A DNA stretch of 64,000 bases from positions 248,001 to 312,000 of the forward strand of contig NZ_JOAJ01000009.1 in assembly GCF_000720425.1 (NCBI RefSeq), read 5' to 3'. The stretch's first letter is position 1. Each line of letters opens with the position of its first letter. A program made the translations under genes and the position numbers. A model generated the notes under the pieces. It was not told the origin of the DNA. It saw only the letters and a program-made list of their open reading frames with translations, and made no database searches. Source of the stretch: Nocardia rhamnosiphila NBRC 108938 (lineage in GTDB: Bacteria > Actinomycetota > Actinomycetes > Mycobacteriales > Mycobacteriaceae). Positions 8,161-19,200 of the stretch are shown here, in pieces.

Positions 8161-10182
8161 TCAGCGGTTCACGACGACCAGGGTGAACGGGCCGATATCG
8201 GTCACGGTGAAACGCGGGTCCTCGAACAATTTCGCGGGGAACGCGACAGTGTAGCGACGGACGTTCGGGTCGTTCGGGTACACATCGGCGGCCAGTCGCA
8301 GGGTGTACTCGTCGCCACTGCGACGGAACAGGAACGCGTCGGGCGCGCGCCACGGCGCCGCGGCCAGCGCGTCGAGAAGTTCGCCCGGTGTGTCCTTCTC
8401 GCTCCACTGCTCGATCGCCGCGGACCGATCCGCGTAATCGGCCAGTGGATTGGCGTAGTGCGAGGTCATGCCCTGGAAACCGAAGTACGGGTAGTAGGCG
8501 AGGAAGGTGGTGTCGCCGGTGAGCACCACTGTTTCCGAGGGGTCGCGTCCGGTCTGGGCCCGCAATGCGTCGTCGATATTGTGGTAGTGCCGGACCGCGG
8601 ACGGGTCGCGCTGGTCGGCCCGCCGGCCGTCCCCGTCGGTATCGGTGTAGGCGGTGGTGATCTCGGGGGCCAGGACATGGGGAATGTCCTGGCAGTAGGC
8701 GAGCGCGCCCGCTGTCGCCAGCACGATGGCCACCCAGCGGAACCGTGCCGGTTCGTTGAGCGCCTGGTACACCGCCCGTGCCCCCTCCACGAAACCGAAC
8801 CCGCCCGCGGCCGCCAGCAGGACCAGCAGCACCGGTTCCAGCCGGAACGACAGCAGTGTGGACCCGGCCGCGGTGGCCAGCATCGACAGCAGCGACCACA
8901 GGTACACCGCGACCACGCCGAGGCCGAGCGACTGGGCGCGGCGCGAAGAACTCGCGCGCATCACCAGCCAGATGGTTCCGATCAGGCACAGCGCGCCCAG
9001 CAGCGAGAAATGCGCCATGGGAAACGGCAGTTCGGACCCGGCCTCGGGCAGATAGTGGAACGCGCCGCCGGACTGCAGTTTCGGCCGATCCAGCATCCGG
9101 GCCAGGAACGGCAGGAATACCGGAAGCGCGATCAGCGCGGCGATCACACCCATCACGATCAGCCGCAGCAGCGGGGCGCCGACAGCCCGGCCGGCGCTAC
9201 CGACCGGCGCATGCGATTCCCCGGTGTGCGCCGCGATCCGGCGCGGTGTCCGGGCGGCGTACCGCGTCCGCAGACCGAGTCCCGCGGCAACGACCGCCAT
9301 CAGTACGACGGTGAATACGGCGAACGCGAAATAGAGCGTGTAGCAGGCTGCGGCGAGGCCCAGGAACAACCCGGTTCCCAATACTGCCCCCCAGCCGCCC
9401 GCGGTGCGATCACCGCTTTCCGGCTCGCCTCCGTCCCCGGTCTTCGCCCCGGCGCCGGTGAGCTCGGCGGGCCGGTACAGCGCGCCCCAGGCCATCACCA
9501 GTACCGGCGGCAGCAGAATCGCGATCACCGCGCCGTAGGCCTCCGGCGCGGCATAGGTGACGGCCACGGCCGTCACCGCGCTGGTGACCCCCACTGCCCA
9601 ATCCGCGCGGATCAACTGGGTCCACAGCACCAGCGACACCACCGCGGCCACCGCGATCGACCCGATCGCGTACGGCTTGAACACCTCCCAGCCGTCCATA
9701 CCGAGCACATTCGCCACCCGGCCGCCGACCCAGAACCAGCCGGCCGGATAGAACGGCGGCAGCTCGGCGTAGGTCATATCGCGCAACGCGGCGCTGTCGG
9801 TGAGCCGGGTCAGATATTCGGTCCGGAACTCCTGGTCCACCGAGATGCCGAACAGGTACAGCTTGGTGGCCGCCAGCGGCATCCCGAGGGTGACGGTGAC
9901 GAACGCCGAGATACCGGCCCAGGACAGCAGTTTCGCCAGCCGTCGCGAACGCCGCAGTCGCAGCAGGGCGATAGACCCCGCGATGAGCGCCGCGGCCCCC
10001 ACCTGACCGACGGTGGTCAGTGCCCGTACGACATTGGAGGAATTGAACGCGGGCCACTGCACCAGGGAGAACGCGACCAGCCCGACGGCGACCACCACCA
10101 CCGCGACCACCGTCGCGAGCACCGCTTCGCCGACTCCGGCCCCGACCTGACGCACCAACCGCGCGCCGCGACTCGTCGTCAT
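8161..10182 (-). CDS. aftA: Galactan 5-O-arabinofuranosyltransferase AftA
   Basis: Polytopic GT-C enzyme that places the first arabinose residues on the galactan, priming arabinan growth. 673 residues from ATG 10182, with GGAGG 11 nt upstream; a GTG at 10212 is a less likely start. The family hallmark KLYLFGISVDQEFRTEYLTR has the Asp-Gln pair at about residues 116-117. It is followed by RDMTYAELPPFYPAGWFWVGG and WEVFKPYAIGS, all close to M. tuberculosis AftA (643 aa). About 11 helices are followed by a soluble C-terminal domain. An emb gene follows about 130 bp downstream on the same strand. Confidence 0.93.
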   Translation of the reverse strand: MTTSRGARLVRQVGAGVGEAVLATVVAVVVVAVGLVAFSLVQWPAFNSSNVVRALTTVGQVGAAALIAGSIALLRLRRSRRLAKLLSWAGISAFVTVTLGMPLAATKLYLFGISVDQEFRTEYLTRLTDSAALRDMTYAELPPFYPAGWFWVGGRVANVLGMDGWEVFKPYAIGSIAVAAVVSLVLWTQLIRADWAVGVTSAVTAVAVTYAAPEAYGAVIAILLPPVLVMAWGALYRPAELTGAGAKTGDGGEPESGDRTAGGWGAVLGTGLFLGLAAACYTLYFAFAVFTVVLMAVVAAGLGLRTRYAARTPRRIAAHTGESHAPVGSAGRAVGAPLLRLIVMGVIAALIALPVFLPFLARMLDRPKLQSGGAFHYLPEAGSELPFPMAHFSLLGALCLIGTIWLVMRASSSRRAQSLGLGVVAVYLWSLLSMLATAAGSTLLSFRLEPVLLVLLAAAGGFGFVEGARAVYQALNEPARFRWVAIVLATAGALAYCQDIPHVLAPEITTAYTDTDGDGRRADQRDPSAVRHYHNIDDALRAQTGRDPSETVVLTGDTTFLAYYPYFGFQGMTSHYANPLADYADRSAAIEQWSEKDTPGELLDALAAAPWRAPDAFLFRRSGDEYTLRLAADVYPNDPNVRRYTVAFPAKLFEDPRFTVTDIGPFTLVVVNR

Positions 10183-10349
10183 CGGCGTACTTACCTCCGG
10201 CTCCCGATCCACCTACTGGGCGTCGGTCAGCCTAGTGCAGGGTTCCCAGGGACGACCGTTCACACGGATCGGACTATCGGAGCCGTCGGCCACCGAAAGC
10301 TGCCCGGCCGGCTTTCCGGAGCCCTCGAGAAAACACCATAGGCACCCGG

Positions 10350-10595
10350 TCATCGCTTGTAGGCACGTTTCTCCGCGACGTGCGCGGCCTCGGCTCCCTC
10401 GATATCCCAGTCCTGTGCCAGTTCGAAGTAGTACCTGAGCGCGGCGGCGCGGTTCAGTCGCTGCTCGCTACGAACCAGATGCTGGTTGTACTGACGCAAT
10501 GCTTCGGCGACCGCCTCGGTTGCGGTCCAATGCCCACCGAGCGTCCTCGCCGATTCCAGTTCCTCTTCATCGATCTCGATCTGGACGATCCCCAT
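10350..10595 (-). CDS. VapB-like antitoxin, apparently without a toxin partner
   Basis: An 81-residue protein. ATG 10595 has a perfect AGGAGG 5 nt upstream, which excludes the longer frame to 10643. The start MGIVQIEIDEEELESARTLG, then TATEAVAEALRQYNQH, has the ribbon-helix-helix layout of VapB/DUF2191 antitoxins: a beta strand, then Asp/Glu-Glu-Leu-X-X-Ala, then a helix with EAV..AL. The C-terminal half is helical (YYFELAQDWDIEGAEAAH), as expected of a toxin-wrapping tail. No PIN-domain toxin lies on either side; aftA begins about 170 bp downstream. It sits inside the emb/aftA block, where mycobacteria have no such gene. Confidence 0.75.
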   Translation of the reverse strand: MGIVQIEIDEEELESARTLGGHWTATEAVAEALRQYNQHLVRSEQRLNRAAALRYYFELAQDWDIEGAEAAHVAEKRAYKR

Positions 10596-10672
10596 CACAA
10601 CCTCCTGATCAGAAACGCGGCGGCCGGCACCGAAATTGTGCATTCCGATGCCGGTCGCCGTGGTCGTTCAGG

Positions 10673-13600
10673 TCAGAAAACCCGCAGCCTGCCCGGATCC
10701 CACAACCCGTTGCGGGTCTCGGTCCCCGTCGCCAGTTCCGCCGGTACCGCGTCGTAGTACTGGTCGTAGCGTTCCAGCGTGCCCCAGTCCCGGCCCCAGT
10801 CGTTCTTCAGATAGGTCGGGATCGTGGTCGACTTGGCCAGCATCTGGGAGAACCCGAGTGGACCGCCGAACTCCTGGGCCTGCCAGGTGTTGGTGGAGCT
10901 CACCGCGAGCGGGCGGTCCGGCAGGATGCGGAACTCGGGTACCTCGGCGACCCCGTTCACGTGCCGGAACGGGCGCTGGCACGGGAACTGCAGGCCGACC
11001 GCCCAGTCGAGCAGGATCGGCTGCTGCGAGCCGAGGTAGTCGTTGGCGGATTCCAGTTTCGGTACCCGCGGCGGGGTGAACGCCAGCCACTGGTCGCCGA
11101 TGAGGATCGGGTCGTTGGCGACGACCCGGACCGCGTCGGCCTCGGGGGCGATCTCGTCCAGCGGCACCCGCAGGTTGCGCCAGGACGGGAAGGGGCCGAT
11201 ATCGCGGGGCAGGTAGGTGCCGAGGTGGGTGACCGAACCGTCCGGCTGCCGTTTGCCGTAATCGACGGTCAGCGATTGGCCGTACTGCATGGCACCGGTG
11301 TCGTCGTAGGACAGGATGCGCCCGGCCGCGGTGATGACCACCAGCGGATGGTCGGGCGAACGTTCGGGCAGTTCGTACCAGCTCGACGAGACGAACGCGG
11401 GCTGCTGCACACCTTCCTGATAGCTGCCCAGAATCGGCGTGGTGGCCGGGTCCAGGCCGAAGGGCAGGGCCACGGTGCTGCCGTTCACACCCTGCGCGCC
11501 CTGGCCGCCGCCGGTACCGGCGTTCTGGCCCTCGGCGAACGCGGCGCCCACCGACTGATTGGAGGTGTTGCCGGTACCCGGTTTCACCTCGACCGCGTCG
11601 GCGGACAGATCATCGGGGACGCCGTTGGGCGAGAATCCGACCGGGTCGACCCCGGCCAGTGGATCGTTCGGGTTGGTGGGCGGATTCGCCGGGTCGATGA
11701 TCGGGTTCAGCCGGCCGGCGTTCGCGTTCGATTCGACCAGGACATCGTTGGCCAGACCGCAACTCTGCCCGGTCAGCGCGTCGATATTGCCGCGGGCCAG
11801 CGAATACCCCGGGTACTGCGAGTAGGCGCCCTTGGCCAGGGACAGCACCTCGAACAGCACCATGGCCGCGGCCACCAGCGTGAGCGGGATCGCCGCGAAC
11901 TTACGGACCCGGCGGCCCCGGGCGGTGCGGGTGGAGTTCGGTGGTTTGGCGTAACCCTCCCGCAGGGTGTGCCAGCCGACGAGCAGCAGGGCCGCCGCGA
12001 ACAGCACCAGCATCACGGTGTTGGAGGAGATACCGCCCAGCACCACCCGTTTGTCGAACCAGGGCACCCCGTAACTGGACACATACCAGTAGCCGTTGAT
12101 CCCGGAGAACGCCAGCGCCAGCGTGAACAGCAACCCGGCCAAAAAGATCGCCCGGTTCTTGCGTGCCCGCAGCGCCGAGGCCGATACCGCGACGGCGGTC
12201 ACCGCGGCCAGCGAACCCGCGATTCCGGCGTAGGCGCCGAAGTGGTGGGTCCACTTGGTCGGGTTGAACATCATGAAGAAGATCGTCCCGAACACCACAC
12301 CCATCAACCGCCAGGTCGGTGCGGCGGCCACACCCGGCACCCGGCGCCGGCGCAACAGCACCAGCATGGTGGTGAACAGGCACAGCAGCATGACCAGGAA
12401 GGCGAAGCGGCGCGACAGCGACCCGTCGACGGTCTCGACGAACAAGTAGTAGTACCGCAGGTAGTCCTCGTACCAGGCCAGGTTGGGCCCGGCCAGCTGC
12501 CGGACCCGGTTCGCCTCCTGGATACCGGCGAAGGTCTGGTCGCCGTAGACCACGGTGAGCACCAGGAAGCCGGCCGCGGCCAGCGGCGCCAGCAGCGCGA
12601 CCGTGCCGTGCTCCCGGTGCCGGCGCACGATGACACGGGTGATGGGCCGGATACCGGCCAGCAGCGCGGCCACACACATCAGGCCGGTCGGCGCGGCGGC
12701 GAGCGTGAACGCCGCGACCACCACCGCCACCGCGGCGGGTAGCAACCGGGAGGTCGCGATGGCGCGCTCGATGGAAACCCAGGTGAGCAGTGCGCCGAGG
12801 GCGACGATGGGCTCCGACCGCAGACCGTTGTCGTAGGGCAGCCAGAACGCCAGGAAGACCAGACCGCCGGTCCACAGCGGGACGCTGCCGAACCAGGCGC
12901 GTCCCCGCGCGCCGCGCAGGCCGTTGCCGAGCCGCGGCACCACCTCGCGACTGATCACCATCCAGCACAGGATTCCGCACGCCAGCGCGGGCAGACGCAC
13001 CCACGGGCTGGCCGTGGAGACCTCGGCGAACAGCTGGATCACGTAGTAGTACCAGCCGAACGGCGCCTCGGGCACGCCGTACCAGCGGAAGTAGTTGGCC
13101 ATATAGCCCGCGTCCGGCGCCACCCGGACCATGCTCAGGATGTAGCCGTCATCGGAGGTGTTGGCCCCCAGGAAATGCCAGATCAACAGCGTGCCGACGA
13201 CGCCGCCGTCGGCGAGGGTGGGCTTCAGCCAGTGCGCCGGCAGGAAGCGCCGGTGGCCGCGCCCGTCACTGGTGTCCAGTCGCGCCAAGGCCACCAGCGA
13301 CAGCACCGTGCACAGCACCGCGGCCACGATCGCGGCGAGTTTGATCCAGGTGGGGCTGGAGCTGAACCGGGTGTCGATCGTGGACTCCAGGCTCAGCCCG
13401 GCCGGGATACCGCCGGTCATATCGGTGAACACACCGACCATCTGCGGACGCAGATCACCGACCAGCCGGCCCGCGTTGGGCTCGCCGGTCTCGGTGGTGA
13501 GCCCGACGAAGGCCGCGCTGGTGGCCTCGATGTCGGACCGGATGGTGATGGCCGAGCAGTTGGCCATCTCCGCCCGGTCGGCACTGGCCACGACCGCGTT

Positions 13601-13990
13601 ACGGTCCACCACGTCCACCGAGGTCTCCGAGACCCGGACGAACAGTGCCTCCAGCGCCGCGCGGTCACCCTGCGGGGGTGCGGTGGCCAGCAGCATGCCG
13701 CCCTGTGGAGGCAGCTGGTTCACCGCCGCGCACGGGATGGTCGCGGTGAGATCGATCGGCACCTGCGACATGAGCGGCGCCTGCACATTGGCCAGACTGT
13801 CGTGCTGTGGCCAGCTCAGCGTCGCCGTGGTCTGGGTGACGGGCAGAAAGGGCGTCGCGATCGCGAACAGCGCCCCCAGCACACCGGTGATGATCGCGAC
13901 GAGACGCGCGATCCGGAAATCCTTCGGCGCGACCTTCGGCTCCGGCTCCGGTGGCGTCTTCGTCAGTACTGCGGTGGCGACTTCTGGCAC
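10673..13990 (-). CDS. Emb-family arabinosyltransferase (copy 2, upstream of aftA)
   Basis: Second Emb paralogue, 1105 residues from GTG 13990. Topology matches copy 1: an N-terminal helix, an extracellular jelly-roll-like domain, a multi-helix GT-C core, and a C-terminal soluble domain. The catalytic loop GANTSDDGYILSMVR has Asp280-Asp281; Met287 matches the Met306 resistance site of EmbB. Further signatures are WLPYDNGLRSEP, DYLRYYYLFVETVDGSLSRR and FNPTKWTHHFG. The two copies share most core motifs but differ in their low-complexity linkers. The promoter is probably in the 193-bp gap to the divergent cyclophilin gene. Assignment to EmbA, EmbB or EmbC needs a tree. Confidence 0.9.
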   Translation of the reverse strand: MPEVATAVLTKTPPEPEPKVAPKDFRIARLVAIITGVLGALFAIATPFLPVTQTTATLSWPQHDSLANVQAPLMSQVPIDLTATIPCAAVNQLPPQGGMLLATAPPQGDRAALEALFVRVSETSVDVVDRNAVVASADRAEMANCSAITIRSDIEATSAAFVGLTTETGEPNAGRLVGDLRPQMVGVFTDMTGGIPAGLSLESTIDTRFSSSPTWIKLAAIVAAVLCTVLSLVALARLDTSDGRGHRRFLPAHWLKPTLADGGVVGTLLIWHFLGANTSDDGYILSMVRVAPDAGYMANYFRWYGVPEAPFGWYYYVIQLFAEVSTASPWVRLPALACGILCWMVISREVVPRLGNGLRGARGRAWFGSVPLWTGGLVFLAFWLPYDNGLRSEPIVALGALLTWVSIERAIATSRLLPAAVAVVVAAFTLAAAPTGLMCVAALLAGIRPITRVIVRRHREHGTVALLAPLAAAGFLVLTVVYGDQTFAGIQEANRVRQLAGPNLAWYEDYLRYYYLFVETVDGSLSRRFAFLVMLLCLFTTMLVLLRRRRVPGVAAAPTWRLMGVVFGTIFFMMFNPTKWTHHFGAYAGIAGSLAAVTAVAVSASALRARKNRAIFLAGLLFTLALAFSGINGYWYVSSYGVPWFDKRVVLGGISSNTVMLVLFAAALLLVGWHTLREGYAKPPNSTRTARGRRVRKFAAIPLTLVAAAMVLFEVLSLAKGAYSQYPGYSLARGNIDALTGQSCGLANDVLVESNANAGRLNPIIDPANPPTNPNDPLAGVDPVGFSPNGVPDDLSADAVEVKPGTGNTSNQSVGAAFAEGQNAGTGGGQGAQGVNGSTVALPFGLDPATTPILGSYQEGVQQPAFVSSSWYELPERSPDHPLVVITAAGRILSYDDTGAMQYGQSLTVDYGKRQPDGSVTHLGTYLPRDIGPFPSWRNLRVPLDEIAPEADAVRVVANDPILIGDQWLAFTPPRVPKLESANDYLGSQQPILLDWAVGLQFPCQRPFRHVNGVAEVPEFRILPDRPLAVSSTNTWQAQEFGGPLGFSQMLAKSTTIPTYLKNDWGRDWGTLERYDQYYDAVPAELATGTETRNGLWDPGRLRVF

Positions 13991-14183
13991 GCTGGCATGC
14001 TACTTGGGCGCGGCGCGCGGGGCCCGGTGGTGCCCCGGCGCGTACCCGATCCGGACGAAAACACACCCGGCATCCGGGGCATACAAACCACCCGAATGGG
14101 GTAAAGACGGGCGGCTGGCACAATCTGCCGGGAAACACCCCCTTAAGCGCGGGGTCTAGCGGCGGTAATGGAAAGGTAGGGGC

Positions 14184-14684
14184 ATGACCAAGGTGAATCT
14201 CGAGACGAACTACGGAACCATCGGCCTCCAACTGGACGAGGCGAAGGCGCCGGACACCGTCCGTAACTTCGTCGAATACGTCAAGTCGGGACATTACGAC
14301 GGCACGATCTTCCATCGCGTTATCCCGGGCTTCATGATCCAGGGCGGTGGTTTCGACGGCCAGATGCAGCAGAAGCCCACGCAGGCGCCCATCCAGAACG
14401 AGGCGGCCAACGGCCTGAAGAACAACAAGTACACGGTCGCCATGGCGCGTACCAACGATCCGCACTCGGCGACCGCGCAGTTCTTCATCAACGTCGCCGA
14501 CAACGAATTCCTCAACCACACCCAGCCGGCGGGCCAGGGCTGGGGCTACGCCGTCTTCGGCGAGGTCACCGACGGCACCGACGTGGTCGACAAGATCGCC
14601 GGCGTGTCCACCTCGTCGCAGGGCATGCACCAGGACGTGCCGGTGGAGAACGTGGTCATCGAATCCGCGGCGATCAGCGGCTGA
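14184..14684 (+). CDS. ppiB: Peptidyl-prolyl cis-trans isomerase, cyclophilin (PpiB-like)
   Basis: A 166-residue single-domain cyclophilin, cytoplasmic (no signal peptide), catalysing proline isomerisation during folding. Active-site residues are visible in [16 protein letters not shown] (catalytic Arg and Phe), [10 protein letters not shown] and the C-terminal [11 protein letters not shown]. The sequence is strikingly close to proteobacterial PpiB over its whole length, including [14 protein letters not shown] and [11 protein letters not shown]. It is less like the longer actinobacterial PpiA. It is divergent from emb copy 2 and converges on accD4, with a terminator between. Confidence 0.95.
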   Translation: MTKVNLETNYGTIGLQLDEAKAPDTVRNFVEYVKSGHYDGTIFHRVIPGFMIQGGGFDGQMQQKPTQAPIQNEAANGLKNNKYTVAMARTNDPHSATAQFFINVADNEFLNHTQPAGQGWGYAVFGEVTDGTDVVDKIAGVSTSSQGMHQDVPVENVVIESAAISG

Positions 14685-14702
14685 TCAGGACCGGTACGTG
14701 AC

Positions 14703-14735
14703 GGTTCGGGTTGTTCCACCGGGACAACCCGAACC
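14703..14735. terminator. Terminator between cyclophilin gene and accD4
   Basis: A 15-bp inverted repeat (GGTTCGGGTTGTTCC / GGGACAACCCGAACC, one G-U pair) with a short loop lies between convergent genes ending at 14684 and 14745. Confidence 0.75.
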
Positions 14736-14744
14736 ACTGAGCGG

Positions 14745-16289
14745 CTACAGCGGCAGCAGGTGATGTTTGCGCGGGTTGCGGACCACGGTCTTGTCTCGCA
14801 GCAGATGGAGCGCCCGCCGTAGTTCCAGCCGGGTCTGCGACGGTTCGATCACCGCGTCGATGAATCCGCGTTCGGCCGCCACCCACGGCGTGGCCATGGT
14901 GGCGTTGTAGAAGTCGATCATCTGCCGGCGTACCTCCGCCTTCTGCTCCTCGGGCGCGGCCGCGATCTGCGCCGCCCCGATGAGACTGACCGCGCTCTCC
15001 GCACCCATCACGGCGATCCGGGCGGTGGGCCAGGCCAGGTTGATATCGGCGCCCAGCTGCTTGGAGCCCATCACCGCGTAGCCGCCGCCGTAGGACTTGC
15101 GGACCACCACGGTCACCTTCGGCACGGTCGCCTCCACGAAGGCGAACAGGAACCGGCCGCCGCGTTTGATCACGCCGACCTTCTCCTGTTCCACGCCGGG
15201 CAGGAAGCCCGGGGTGTCGACCACGAAGACCAGCGGGATCTCGTAGGCGTCGCAGAGCCGGACGAAATGCGAGGCCTTGTCCGAGGCCCGGGCGTCGAGG
15301 GCGCCCGCGTAAACCATCGGCTGATTGGCCACCACGCCCACACTGCGGCCGTCCACCCGGGCGAACCCGGTGATGATATTGCGACCGGCTTCGGCACCGT
15401 ATTCGTGGAAGTGGCCGTCGTCGAAGATACGCAGCAGCACTTCGTGCATGTCGTAACCGGAATTATCCGAATCCGGCACTAGCGAGTTCAGTTCCCGGTC
15501 CGAATCGGTGATCTCCGGTTCGAGGCCGGGGTTCACGATCGGCGGCTTCTCCTGACAGCTGGTCGGCATGTACGACAGGTATTCCCGAACCCATTCGAAA
15601 GCCGCCTGCTCGTCCTTGGCGACATGATGGATATTGCCGTACTGGGCCTGGCTGTGCGCCCCGCCCAGCTCTTCCAGGCTCACGTCCTCACCGGTGACCT
15701 CACGGATCACCTTGGGACCGGTGACGAACATGTACGCCGCCTCGGTGGCGACCACGACATCGGTGTTGATCGGCGAGTACACCGCGCCACCGGCACATTT
15801 GCCGAGGATCAGCGAAATGGTCGGCACCATTCCCGACAGCAGCTCCTGCCGGGTCGCCAGCTCGGCGTACCAGGCCAGCGAGGACACCGCCTCCTGCACC
15901 CGGGCACCGCCGGAGTCGTTGATACCGACCAGCGGGCAACCCACCTTGGCCGCGTACTCCATCACCGCGGCCACCTTGCGGCCGAACATCTCGCCGACCG
16001 AACCGCCGTACACGGTCTGATCGTGCGAGAACACCGCGACCGGACGGCCGTCGACCAGGCCGTGGCCGGTGACCACACCGTCGCCGTAGAGCGCGTCCGG
16101 ATCACCCGGGCGCCGGACCAGAGCGCCGATCTCCACGAACGAACCCGGATCGAGCAGCATTTTGATCCGGTCACGAGCGCTGGGGATCCCCTTACGCGCC
16201 CGTTTCGCGACAGCGGCCTCCCCCGCCGGTTCCTGCGCCAGCTCCAGCCGCTTACGCAGATCGGCGAGTTTCTCGGCAGTCGTGCTCAC
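14745..16289 (-). CDS. accD4: Acyl-CoA carboxylase beta subunit AccD4
   Basis: Carboxyltransferase subunit that, with an AccA3-type biotin subunit, makes the carboxylated long-chain acyl-CoA used as extender by Pks13. 514 residues with two crotonase-like halves. Oxyanion-hole segments are [13 protein letters not shown] with [10 protein letters not shown] (N-half), and [14 protein letters not shown] with [14 protein letters not shown] (C-half). The C-terminus [11 protein letters not shown] is typical of AccD4. It starts at GTG 16289, whose first base is the last base of the pks13 stop codon (TAGTG), so it is coupled to pks13. The same accD4-pks13-fadD32 order occurs in all mycolate producers. 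Confidence 0.95.
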   Translation of the reverse strand: MSTTAEKLADLRKRLELAQEPAGEAAVAKRARKGIPSARDRIKMLLDPGSFVEIGALVRRPGDPDALYGDGVVTGHGLVDGRPVAVFSHDQTVYGGSVGEMFGRKVAAVMEYAAKVGCPLVGINDSGGARVQEAVSSLAWYAELATRQELLSGMVPTISLILGKCAGGAVYSPINTDVVVATEAAYMFVTGPKVIREVTGEDVSLEELGGAHSQAQYGNIHHVAKDEQAAFEWVREYLSYMPTSCQEKPPIVNPGLEPEITDSDRELNSLVPDSDNSGYDMHEVLLRIFDDGHFHEYGAEAGRNIITGFARVDGRSVGVVANQPMVYAGALDARASDKASHFVRLCDAYEIPLVFVVDTPGFLPGVEQEKVGVIKRGGRFLFAFVEATVPKVTVVVRKSYGGGYAVMGSKQLGADINLAWPTARIAVMGAESAVSLIGAAQIAAAPEEQKAEVRRQMIDFYNATMATPWVAAERGFIDAVIEPSQTRLELRRALHLLRDKTVVRNPRKHHLLPL

Positions 16290-19200
16290 TAGCTCCCTTT
16301 CCCGGCCGCGCTCGAGGTGATCCGGTCGAGTTTAGCGGTCAGGTCCGTACCAATTCGGCCGATCCTCGGTTCATCGATGATCTGGAGGTGGTCGCCGGGG
16401 ATGTGCACGATCTCCAGGTTGGGCAGGTACTCGTCCCAGCCGCCGTTGGGGCGGCGCTCGGCGTAGCGGGGTTCGAGTTCGATCGCGCCGTCGTGGTAGC
16501 GGTCGGCCAGATAGAGCACCACATCGCCCTCGTAGTGCGTCGGCTGAACCCGCTGCAGCGCTCGGTTCTCGATCCATGAGGTCTTCTGGTGTTCGAGCAC
16601 TCCACCCGGGATCTTGGCCCCGGTCATCTTGATCAGGTCGGTGATCATCTTGAACTGCTCCTCCTCGGAGGAGTCGGCCAGTTCCCGGAGCTGGTCGTCG
16701 TCGAGCTCACCGGCGACATTGAAGGTCTTCTTGGCGAACGCCTGGTAGCGCCGCATACGCTCCAACCGCTCCTGCGGGCTGTTGTCCTCCGGCTCGGCGG
16801 GGATGGCGAGGTCGATCAGGCCCACCAGGCGCACATCGGCGCCCTCGGCACGCAGGATCTGCGCCACCGCCATCGCCAGGACCGCACCCAGCGACCAGCC
16901 ATAGAGAACATAGGGTCCCTCGCCCTGCAGCTTGCGCAGTTCGGGTACGTACTCCCGGGCCCGTTCCTCGATCGCACCGTCGACCCGCTCGAAGCCGTAC
17001 ATCGGCGTCCCCTCGGGCAGCCGCTTCAGCAAGGGCTCGTAGACCAGCGTGTTCCCGCCGGCGGGATGGAAGACGAACACCGGGACAGCAGCGGAATTCT
17101 CGCCTCGTGCCCGGATCGGGCGGACGAAGCCGTCGACATCGGCACCGCTGTCCTGCAGGGTGCGAACCACGTCGGCGAGCTGTTCGATGGTCTCCGAATC
17201 CAGCACATCGTCGAGGGTGACCTCCGCGCCGACCCGCTCGGTGAGCCGGGCGGCGAGCTTCTCGGCGGTGTCCTCGTCCAGGATCGGCAGGGTGTTGAAG
17301 ATCCCCCCGGCCGATTCGCCGGTAATGGTCGCCCAGGCCGCGTAAGTGAGGCGTTCGGCAGCGTCACGTGGCGGAACGTTGTCCTGGTCCGACCCTACGA
17401 CCCCGCCCCCGAACAGCGCGGCACCCGCGGCCGGTTCGGCCTTCGGCGCGGCGGGAGACACCGGGGCGGCCGGCGCCGGTTCGGTCGCTGCCGGCGCTTC
17501 CGCGGCGGCGCCCGTCCCCTGGTTCAGCACGGCGACCGGGTTCTCCCCGGCTTCCATCGCGGCCTTGGCGGCGTTCACGAAGTCGTCGTCCACGCTCAGC
17601 GCGCCCGCTTCCCCGCCGGCCTGCTGGTCGGCCATCGCCTGGACCTCGTCGCGGTGCTCGATCGCGTAGCGGAGCACCTTGCCGACCTCGTGCAGGCTGG
17701 CGTCACGAACCGCGGAGACCTGCAGCTGCGGGATATCGAATTCGTATTCGACGCGGTTCTTGATCCGCATGGCCATCAGGGAGTCCAGCCCGAGTTCCAT
17801 GAGCGGGATCTCCATCGGCAGATCCTCGACCGCGTAACCCATGGATTCGGCGACGATCAGCGCCAGCCGCTCCTCGACCGTCTGGCCGCTGTCCGGGTTC
17901 CAGCGGTCGCCGAAACCGGCGGTGTCGACGACCTCGACGACCTCGGGTTCGGTGAGCGCGGGCACGGCCGGGCGCGCTGCCGGTTCGGCGGGCACCGGCA
18001 GCGCGGCACCCGAGGTGACCACCGCGTCGAACAGCAGCCGGAACTGCGCACCGTCGCGGGCGTGCACCTGGATGGACGCGCCACCGGGATGCGGGGTCAG
18101 CGTCGTGACGAGCGTGCCGGTGGCGGGCAGCGGCGCGTGCGCGATACTGGCGCCCGGGTTCACGTCCGCGAGTACCTGCGTCGCGGCCGAACGCACCAGC
18201 GTGGGCAGATCGTCGACCGATGCGGCCCGGACCTCCCAGACGTGCCGGCCGTCCGGCAGCGCGACCGACGCGCCCGGTACCCGGGCGTTCCCACCGGCCG
18301 AGAAACCGCTCATCTTGGGCCAGTACGGTTTCCGCACGAACGCGGTACGCGGGATATCGGCGTACGGTCCGGCCGGTACCAGTGAGCCCAGGTCCACGGC
18401 ATGGCCGTGCACGTACAGCTGCGCCAGCGCGGCGATGACACCGGCCGATTCGTCTTCCTTGCGCTTGAGCGTGGGAATCAGCTGCGCGTCGGGGAGCCCG
18501 GCGGCGAAGGTGGTGCCCAGCACCTGCATCAGTGCCACCGAGTTCGGCGCCAGCTCCAGGAATGTGGTGATCCCGGAATCGACCGCGAGTCGCACCGCAT
18601 TGGTGAAGTACACGCTGTGCCGCATGTTCTTCACCCAGTAGTCCTCGGTGTGCACCGGATCGTGGCCGGGCGCGTAGTACTGCTCCTTGTCGACCGTGGA
18701 GTACAGGCCGACCTTCGGCTTCGTGGGCTCGATCCCGGCCAGTTCGGCGGCCAGTTCGCCCAGCAACGGGTCCATCTGGGAGGTGTGCCCGGCGCCCTTG
18801 GTCTGCAGGACGCGGGCGAACTTACCGGCTTCCTCCACCCGGCCGACAATCGCCGAGACCTGGTCGACCGGACCACCGATCACCGTATTGGTCGGTGCCG
18901 CGTACACCGCGACCTCGACATCGGGGAATTCCGGCAGCAGCGCGGCGACCTCGTCGGCACTCATCTCGACCAGTGCCATATTGCGCACATCGGCGTCGGA
19001 GAGCATCTGCTCGCCCTCGCCCATCAACCGCGACCGCGCGCAGATGACGCGCACCGCGTCCTCCAGCGGCAGCCCGCCGGAGATGTAGGCGCCGGCCACC
19101 TCGCCCATCGAGTGCCCGACCACGGCGGCGGGTTCCGCGCCGTGCGCCCGCAGCAGCGCGGCCAGACCGAGCTGGATGGTGAAGATGCCGACCTGGGAGG

